Of a DNA stretch of 11,175 nucleotides, positions 6,680 to 11,175 are shown piece by piece. Source of the stretch: Deltaproteobacteria bacterium (GTDB lineage Bacteria > Desulfobacterota > Deferrisomatia > Deferrisomatales > Deferrisomataceae). The position numbers were made by a program, and so were the translations under genes. Positions within the stretch are counted from its first letter, which is position 1. Each line of letters starts with the position of its first letter. Where the stretch lies: positions 1-11,175 of the forward strand of contig JAADGT010000258.1 in assembly GCA_013152215.1 (NCBI GenBank), given 5' to 3'. A model generated the notes under the pieces. The model worked only from the letters and a program-made list of their open reading frames with translations. It was not told where the DNA came from and did no database searches.

Positions 6680-7368
6680 CAGCGGTCCTACGGGCGGAGT
6701 CCCTGGAGAAGTCCTACCCCCAGCCCGGGGGGGAGCTGCGGGTTCTGAAGGGCATCGATCTCACCGTGGAGGCCGGGGCGCGCACAGCGGTGGTGGGGCC
6801 GTCGGGCGCGGGCAAGTCCACCCTGCTCCACATCCTGGGGGGACTCGATCGGCCCACCGGCGGGCGGGTGTGGTTCCGGGACGAGGACCTGTTCGCCCGG
6901 CCCGATCCGGAGCTGGCGAGGTTTCGGAATCAAAACGTGGGGTTCGTGTTTCAGTTCCATCATCTTCTGCCGGAGTTCACGGCCCTGGAGAACGTGGCCT
7001 TCCCGGCCCGGATCGGCGGGGTTCCCCGCAAGGAGGCCGAGGCCCGGGCCGGCTGGCTGTTGGAACAGATGGGGCTGACCGATCGCATCCACCATCGGCC
7101 GGGGGAGTTGTCGGGCGGGGAGCAGCAGCGGGTGGCCATCGCACGGGCCCTGGTGACGGAGCCCCAGGTGCTGTTGGCCGACGAACCGACGGGAAACCTG
7201 GACTACAGGACGGGAGAGGCCGTGCACGAACTGTTGCTGGAGTGGAACCGCCGCACGGGCGTGGCCTTGGTGGTGGTGACCCACAACCCCGAGTTGGCCC
7301 GGCGGATGGACCGGGTGGTGACCCTGGTGGACGGTCGCATCGCCGCCGACGAAAGGAACGGAACGTGA
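6676..7368 (+). CDS. lolD: Lipoprotein-releasing system ATPase LolD
   Basis: This encodes 230 residues, typical for LolD, the cytoplasmic ATPase that drives lipoprotein release by the LolC/E permease. All ABC motifs are present: Walker A GPSGAGKST (41-49), Q-loop Q93 in VFQFHHLLPEFTALENV, signature LSGGEQQR (145-152), Walker B VLLADEP with catalytic E170, D-loop NLD, and switch His203 in VVTHN. The Q-loop neighbourhood (FQFHHLLPEFTALENV) is characteristic of LolD within the wider MacB/FtsE-like group. The GTG start at 6676 overlaps the stop of the cyclic-nucleotide-binding gene, with GGGAAG (6665-6670) five bases upstream. The 3' end overlaps the bamA start. Assignment to Lol and not to a generic MacB-type exporter rests on the nearby LolC-type permease and on bamA, ompH and lpxD. 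Confidence 0.93.
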   Translation: MTAVLRAESLEKSYPQPGGELRVLKGIDLTVEAGARTAVVGPSGAGKSTLLHILGGLDRPTGGRVWFRDEDLFARPDPELARFRNQNVGFVFQFHHLLPEFTALENVAFPARIGGVPRKEAEARAGWLLEQMGLTDRIHHRPGELSGGEQQRVAIARALVTEPQVLLADEPTGNLDYRTGEAVHELLLEWNRRTGVALVVVTHNPELARRMDRVVTLVDGRIAADERNGT

Positions 7369-9620
7369 GCCGCGCCGGTCGGGTGGTGGCAGGCGCGGTG
7401 GCGGCCGCGCTGGTGTGGGTGGCCTGCGCCTGGGCCGCGAACGTGGTGACGGCGGTGCGGGTGCGGGGCAACCTGAGGATCGAGGAGGGTTTGATCCTGC
7501 AAAAGGTGGGAACCCGCGTCGGGCAGCCGCTGGACCCCCGCCAGGTGCGCGAGGACATCCGGGCCATCTACGGGCTGGGCTATTTCGAGGACGTGGTGGC
7601 CGACCTGGGGGACGAAGGGGTCCTGACCTTTCTGGTCCAGGAGAGGCCGGCGCTCCGGGAGTGGAGGGCCGAGGGCACCGAGCACCTGGACCCGGAGGAC
7701 CTCAAGGAGAAGGTATCCCTTCGGCCCCGGGAGATCCTGCTGGAGTCCCAGATCCAGGAGGCCGAGGAGGCGATCCGGGCCCTGTACCGGGAGAAGGGCT
7801 ACTACCTGGCCGAGGTCACCCACGAGATCGTGCCGTTGGACGACGGCAAGAACCAGGTGGACCTGGTGTTTCGGGTGAAGGAGGGGGAGAAGGTCCGGCT
7901 GAAGACCTTGAACCTGGCCGGTGTGGACGAGGCGAACGAGGAGAAGCTCGAGAAGTACCTCGCCCTGCGCCCGGTGGGGCCGTGGTCGTGGCTCAGCGGG
8001 GCGGGCACGTTCCAGGAGACCGACCTGGAGCGGGACCGGGAGATGATCCGGGCGTACTACCTGAACCACGGGTATGCCGAGGCCGAGGTCTTGGATCCCC
8101 TGGTGAGCCTGACGGCGGACCGGAGGTGGATCAAGGTGGACATCCCCGTGCGGGAGGGCGAGGTGTACGCGTTCGGAACCGTCTCGTTCTCGGGCGACCT
8201 GGAGTTCTCCCAGGAGGAGCTGGCCGAGGCTGCCGGCATTCGCGAGGGGGACCTGTTCCGGAGCGAGGACCTCCGGAGGGCCTACGACAAGGTGACGGAC
8301 CTGTACGCCGACCTGGGGTACGCGTTCGCCGACGTGAACCCACGCACCCAGGTGGACCGGAAGCGGCGGACCGTGGACGTGACGTTCGAGATCCACAAGG
8401 GAGACCGGATCCGCATCGGCCGGATCGAGGTGCGGGGGAACACCAAGACCCGCGACCGGGTGCTGCGTCGGGAGATGCGCCTGGCCGAGGGAGACCTGTA
8501 CAACGCCACGGCGCTGCGAAAGAGCGAGCGCGACGTCCGGCGGCTCGGGTTCTTCGAGAAGGTGAACGTGTCCACCCAGCGCCGGCCGGGTACCAACCTG
8601 GTGGACATCACGATCGAGGTGGAGGAGAAGCCCACCGGCGCGTTCAGCTTCGGCGCGGGGTACTCGTCGGTGGACAAGATCATCGGCATGGCCAACGTGA
8701 GCCAGCGCAACTTCATGGGGTTGGGGTACCAGCTGGCGCTCCAGGCCAACTTCGGCTCCACCCGTGAGACCTACAGCTTCACCTTCAACAACCCCCGGGT
8801 GTTCGACACCTACTGGTACTTCGGGTTCGACGTGTACAAGTCGATCCGCAGCTACACCGACTACGACAAGTTCTCCCTGGGGGGGGCCCTGAAGCTGGGC
8901 ACGGCCCTCAACGAGGACTGGAAGCTCCGGGGCATCTACCGGCTGGAGGAGGCCGAGGTCAAGAACGTGAGCGAGTTCGCCTCGACCCTGATCCAGGACC
9001 AGCTGGGCACCACGGTGACCTCGTCGTTCACCGGCCTGTTGATCTACGACACCGTGGACAACCTGTGGGAGCCCCACGCGGGGACCCGGGCCGAATGGAG
9101 CGTGGAGTGGGCGGGGGGGCTCTTGGGGGGAGACGCGGCCTACCTCAAGTACGAGGTCGACGCCTCCCACTATGCACCCCTGTGGTGGGAGCACGTGTTC
9201 CACGTCCGGACCCGGGCCGGGTTCGTCCACTCCCTGCTGGGTCGGGACATCCCGGTGTACGAGCGGTACTATCTGGGCGGCATCAACAGCCTTCGGGGCT
9301 TCGACCTCCGCAGCATCGGGCCGGTCGATCCCGCCTCCGGCGACGTGATCGGCGGGGACAAGCAGATCTTGGTGAACCTGGAGTACCTGTTCCCACTGAT
9401 CAAGGAGGCCAAGCTGCGGGGGGTGGTCTTCTACGACGCGGGCAATGCATGGGACGAGGGGGAGGCGTTCTTCGAGACGGGCCTGCGCCAGAGCGTCGGC
9501 GCGGGGGTGCGGTGGTTCAGCCCCATGGGGCCGCTGCGCCTCGAGTGGGGGTACGTGCTCGACCGCAAGCCGGACGAGGATCAGGCCCAGTGGGAGTTCA
9601 CCATCGGCGGGTTCTTCTGA
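7365..9620 (+). CDS. bamA: Outer-membrane protein assembly factor BamA
   Basis: This encodes 751 residues. BamA is the essential core of the BAM complex, which folds beta-barrel proteins into the outer membrane. A signal peptide (about 1-25) precedes five POTRA domains at about 26-95, 96-175, 176-270, 271-350 and 351-430, the last ending near VDITIEVEEKPTGAFSFGAGYSS. A 16-strand barrel follows. Its loop-6 motif is LRGF (643-646, in GGINSLRGFDLRS), the family's (V/L)RG(F/Y). The final residues WEFTIGGFF end in the C-terminal Phe that serves as the beta-signal. The GTG start at 7365 overlaps the lolD stop, with AAAGGA (7352-7357) seven bases upstream. Starting here gives a clean signal peptide, whereas the longer in-frame extension would run back into lolD. 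Cys21 in WVACAWA lacks a proper lipobox. Confidence 0.97.
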   Translation: MSRAGRVVAGAVAAALVWVACAWAANVVTAVRVRGNLRIEEGLILQKVGTRVGQPLDPRQVREDIRAIYGLGYFEDVVADLGDEGVLTFLVQERPALREWRAEGTEHLDPEDLKEKVSLRPREILLESQIQEAEEAIRALYREKGYYLAEVTHEIVPLDDGKNQVDLVFRVKEGEKVRLKTLNLAGVDEANEEKLEKYLALRPVGPWSWLSGAGTFQETDLERDREMIRAYYLNHGYAEAEVLDPLVSLTADRRWIKVDIPVREGEVYAFGTVSFSGDLEFSQEELAEAAGIREGDLFRSEDLRRAYDKVTDLYADLGYAFADVNPRTQVDRKRRTVDVTFEIHKGDRIRIGRIEVRGNTKTRDRVLRREMRLAEGDLYNATALRKSERDVRRLGFFEKVNVSTQRRPGTNLVDITIEVEEKPTGAFSFGAGYSSVDKIIGMANVSQRNFMGLGYQLALQANFGSTRETYSFTFNNPRVFDTYWYFGFDVYKSIRSYTDYDKFSLGGALKLGTALNEDWKLRGIYRLEEAEVKNVSEFASTLIQDQLGTTVTSSFTGLLIYDTVDNLWEPHAGTRAEWSVEWAGGLLGGDAAYLKYEVDASHYAPLWWEHVFHVRTRAGFVHSLLGRDIPVYERYYLGGINSLRGFDLRSIGPVDPASGDVIGGDKQILVNLEYLFPLIKEAKLRGVVFYDAGNAWDEGEAFFETGLRQSVGAGVRWFSPMGPLRLEWGYVLDRKPDEDQAQWEFTIGGFF

Positions 9621-9668
9621 GGGGACCGGTAGGCGTTTCTGCGGGTCGGGGGGCCATTGCCGGCGGCG

Positions 9669-9811
9669 GGGCATGGGTTTCAGGGGCCAGAATTCAGGGG
9701 ACAGGAGCCAGAAGAACGGCAAAGACACTGTGGCCACAGCGGCGTCGTGGGACCATGACCTGTCCACTGACATCTGTCCTCTGACCCCTGATCCCCGTGC
9801 CCCCCGACACC
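9669..9811. repeat. Second heptamer palindrome (bamA-ompH gap)
   Basis: The left arm has five consecutive CAGNNNN units in exact 7-nt register: 9681, 9688, 9695, 9702 and 9709. The right arm has five TGNNNNC units at 9761, 9768, 9775, 9782 and 9789, reading as the complement with no register slip. The outer edges are GGGGCATGGG (9669-9678) and a related complement near 9797-9807. GGCCAGAATTCAG (9685-9697) is the exact complement of 2545-2557 in the first palindrome, so the two elements are related. The middle (about 9716-9760) has no recognisable content. The element lies entirely between genes. Confidence 0.8.
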
Positions 9812-9877
9812 GTGAGGTGACGCCAAAGAGGCGGGGTCCTGCTTGGAACGCTTGGGAATCAGAGATGTTTTTAAGCC

Positions 9878-9909
9878 TCCTAGCGTCCTAGCGTTCTAGC
9901 CTTCCAGCG
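9878..9909 (+). repeat. Octamer tandem tract upstream of ompH
   Basis: Four 8-nt units follow one another: TCCTAGCG (9878), TCCTAGCG (9886), TTCTAGCC (9894) and TTCCAGCG (9902). The first two are identical and the others differ at two positions each. A small GGGCC-GCA-GGCCC hairpin (9909-9921) follows at once. The period differs from the 7-nt units nearby. Confidence 0.8.
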
Positions 9910-9984
9910 GGCCGCAGGCCCCGGACCAACGACTGAATTTGTTCAAAGGAGCCGTCGCTTCCATGGGGTGTTGAGGAGGACGAG

Positions 9985-10515
9985 ATGAGACGGGTTGCGA
10001 TCGCTGTGGGGGTGATCCTTTTGGCGGGGCTCCTGGCGCCCGCGGCGCGGGCGGCCGAGCCGGTGAAGATCGGGGTCGTGGATCTCCAGCGTTGCCTGAA
10101 CGAGTCACGCATGGGCAAGAAGTACAAGGCGGAGTTCACGGCCGAGGCGGACCGCCGGAAGGCCGAGCTGGAGAAGGAGGAGGCCGACCTCAAGGCCCTG
10201 CGCGAAGAGATCGAGAAGCAGGGCCTGGTCCTGTCGGAGACGGCCCGGGCCGAGAAGGAGCGGGAGTACAAGGAACGGCTTGCGGGGTTCAAGGCGAAGT
10301 TCCAGGAGAGCCAGCAGGCGCTCCAGCGCAAGGACCAGGAGCTGACCCGCCGGATCCTGCGGGACCTCCAGAAGGTGGTCCAGAAACTGGGGGAGACCGA
10401 AGGGTACACCCTGATCCTGGAGCGCCAAGAGGGCGGCGTGTTGTTCATGCCCAAGGCGATCGACATCACCGACGAGGTGATCCGCCGCTACGACGAGGGC
10501 CTCCCGGCCGACTGA
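9985..10515 (+). CDS. skp: Periplasmic chaperone OmpH/Skp
   Basis: This encodes 176 residues, within the usual range. Skp/OmpH is a trimeric periplasmic chaperone that holds unfolded outer-membrane proteins in a cavity on their way to BamA. A signal peptide (MRRVAIAVGVILLAGLLAPAARA, cut probably after A23) is followed by the beta-strand KIGVVDLQRCLNES, which is characteristic of the family. A long charged helical hairpin (about 42-140) forms the tentacle. The body closes with YTLILERQEGGVLFMPKAIDITDEVIRRYDE. ATG 9985 is supported by GAGGAGG (9973-9979) five bases upstream. It lies between bamA and lpxD as in many Gram-negative genomes, but here it is set apart from both by repeat-bearing gaps of 364 and 383 bp, so it may have its own promoter. 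Confidence 0.93.
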   Translation: MRRVAIAVGVILLAGLLAPAARAAEPVKIGVVDLQRCLNESRMGKKYKAEFTAEADRRKAELEKEEADLKALREEIEKQGLVLSETARAEKEREYKERLAGFKAKFQESQQALQRKDQELTRRILRDLQKVVQKLGETEGYTLILERQEGGVLFMPKAIDITDEVIRRYDEGLPAD

Positions 10516-10529
10516 GCCCGCCGCACGTG

Positions 10530-10544
10530 GGCCCCCAAGGGGCC
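10530..10544 (+). other. GC-rich hairpin just after ompH
   Basis: GGCCCC (10530-10535) pairs with GGGGCC (10539-10544) around a CAA loop, and GGGGC/GCCCC (10539-10551) offers a competing fold. It lies 15 bases after the ompH stop, where a terminator would be expected, but no T-run follows. Confidence 0.25.
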
Positions 10545-10563
10545 ATGCCCCTGAGGGACGGGT

Positions 10564-10872
10564 GCAGCTCAAGAGCCGCCTCGACCGACGACCGTAGACC
10601 GAGGGCGGGTTCTCGGTCGGTTTCGGCGGCGGCATGGGGCCTGCTTCCGGCCGCGCGCGAAGCCAGCCATGAGATTCGCCGCGCAGGCACGGCGCTGCAA
10701 TAACGATTTCATGACGGTCCGGCCGGGGACGAACGGTTTCACGGTGCAAGCGTTGGAGGCCCTGCGCGGCGAGCATAGGAGCCGCGTGCGGCTCTCCAGC
10801 AGACCCCCAGACCCCATGCCGCCCGAAGTACGGGCGGCAGCTCGAGAGCCGGCTCGACCGACGACCGTAGAC
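10564..10872. repeat. MITE- or REPIN-like element between 36-bp direct repeats
   Basis: Direct repeats at 10564-10599 and 10837-10872 agree at 34 of 36 positions; both end in the CGACCGA-type heptamers. Between them lie nested inverted repeats. The outer pair is GGCGGCATGGGG (10628-10639) with its perfect complement (10812-10823). The inner pair is TCGCCGCGCAGG (10676-10687) with its perfect complement (10761-10772). Local hairpins include GACCGAG/CTCGGTC (10597-10618), GAGCCGC/GCGGCTC (10779-10794) and GCCGCCCG/CGGGCGGC (10818-10838). GGCATGGGGCCTGC (10631-10644) and GCGGCTCTCCAGCAG (10788-10802) occur exactly in the element before lysS. No transposase is present, so if mobile it would have to be moved in trans. 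It could also be a structured RNA. Confidence 0.75.
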
Positions 10873-10888
10873 GATGACCGAAGTTGCC

Positions 10889-10893
10889 AGGAG
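10889..10893 (+). promoter_or_regulatory. Ribosome binding site of lpxD
   Basis: AGGAG lies five bases before ATG 10899. It directly abuts the 13-base repeat junction GACCGAAGTTGCC (10876-10888), so the repeat family reaches to within 10 bases of the start codon. Confidence 0.75.
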
Positions 10894-10898
10894 TCGCC

Positions 10899-11175
10899 AT
10901 GACACTGGGTGAGTTGGCGGAGAAGCTGGGGGCCGAGCTGCGGGGCGACCCGGGGGTGGAGGTGACGGGGGTGGCCACGCTCGACCGGGCCGGGCCGAGC
11001 GAGGTCTCGTTCCTGTCGAATCCCAAGTACCGGCCTCTCCTGGCCACCACCCGGGCCGCCGCCGTGATCGTGGCGCCGGCCGACGCCGTGGAGGGGCGGG
11101 CCGCACTGGTGACCGAGAACCCGTACCTGGCGTTCGCCCGGGCGGTGGCGCTGCTGCAACCGAGTGCCCGGCCCG
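10899..11175 (+). CDS. lpxD: UDP-3-O-acyl-glucosamine N-acyltransferase LpxD (5' part)
   Basis: The first 92 residues are present and the frame runs off the window; full LpxD proteins are about 340 residues. LpxD adds the second acyl chain, at the 2-amino position, in lipid A synthesis, using an acyl carrier protein donor in the cytoplasm. The visible part is the N-terminal uridine-binding domain: MTLGELAEKLGAELRGDP, then VTGVATLDRAGPSEVSFLSNPKYRPLLATTRAAAVIV, with the SFLSNPKY and TRAAAVIV stretches typical of the family. ENPYLAFARAVALL follows, as expected just before the left-handed helix domain. The hexapeptide repeats and catalytic His lie beyond the end. Placement after ompH matches the common bamA-ompH-lpxD order. 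Confidence 0.93.
   Translation, partial: MTLGELAEKLGAELRGDPGVEVTGVATLDRAGPSEVSFLSNPKYRPLLATTRAAAVIVAPADAVEGRAALVTENPYLAFARAVALLQPSARP

Noticed and set aside
7365..7440. BamA as a lipoprotein through Cys21
   Set aside because: The residues before the Cys (W-V-A) do not form a lipobox, and a normal signal peptidase I site (AWA or AWAA) follows directly.
7203..9773. An 856-codon open frame on the minus strand opposite bamA
   Set aside because: No recognisable domain and a composition biased to His, Val, Pro and Leu. BamA on the + strand explains the sequence completely.
9843..9871. TTGGAA and TGTTTT, 17 bases apart, as an ompH promoter
   Set aside because: The -10 match is poor and the patch borders repeat DNA. 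It is below the level I would list as a feature.
10818..10838. Perfect GCCGCCCG/CGGGCGGC hairpin as an intrinsic terminator
   Set aside because: No T-run follows on either strand, and the hairpin lies within the repeat element, so termination cannot be claimed.
10669..10902. Small + strand frame (77 codons) before lpxD
   Set aside because: It runs through the nested inverted repeats and the second 36-bp direct repeat and ends at the lpxD start. There is no RBS, and the protein is not recognisable. It is better explained as part of the repeat element.

Overview
The window is ordinary-looking core chromosome from a high-GC Gram-negative bacterium. BamA, OmpH/Skp, the Lol exporter and LpxD show that it has an outer membrane. 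RNase Y beside zapA and a 6S-like RNA, and the order lysS-lolC-lolD-bamA-ompH-lpxD, suggest a deltaproteobacterium-type lineage (Desulfobacterota). That placement is inference from gene content and order. All genes are on the + strand, and GTG starts are common (zapA, rny, lolD, bamA).

Layout: (1) 1-814 holds the 3' end of a small coiled-coil ZapB-like gene, zapA overlapping it by 4 bp, and a strong 6S RNA candidate (about 504-686) whose 5' closing strand lies inside the last codons of zapA. (2) 815-2380 is rny. (3) 2381-2788 is a gap that carries interspersed repeats. (4) 2789-9620 is a tight run: lysS, lolC/E, a TPR plus double cyclic-nucleotide-binding-domain protein, lolD, bamA. Gaps are 6 and 9 bp, then there are two 4-bp overlaps. 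(5) 9621-9984 is a second repeat-bearing gap. (6) 9985-10515 is ompH/skp. (7) 10516-10898 is a third gap filled by a hairpin-forming element between 36-bp direct repeats. (8) 10899 to the end is the 5' part of lpxD.

The genes cover cell division (ZapA/ZapB-like), RNA metabolism (6S RNA, RNase Y), translation (LysRS) and outer-membrane building. In the last group LolC-LolD releases lipoproteins from the inner membrane, OmpH chaperones barrel proteins, BamA inserts them, and LpxD acylates the lipid A precursor.

Two things stand out. First, a tandem cyclic-nucleotide-binding protein separates the Lol permease from its ATPase in what looks like one operon. Second, all three long gaps after rny share one family of repeats. 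They are built from degenerate 7-nt units (CAGNNNN facing CTGNNNN, and CGACYGA) plus one 8-nt tract. They form long imperfect palindromes bounded by a GGCATGGGGCCTGC-type motif. I recognise no defence system, prophage, integron, CRISPR array or new enzyme cluster here.
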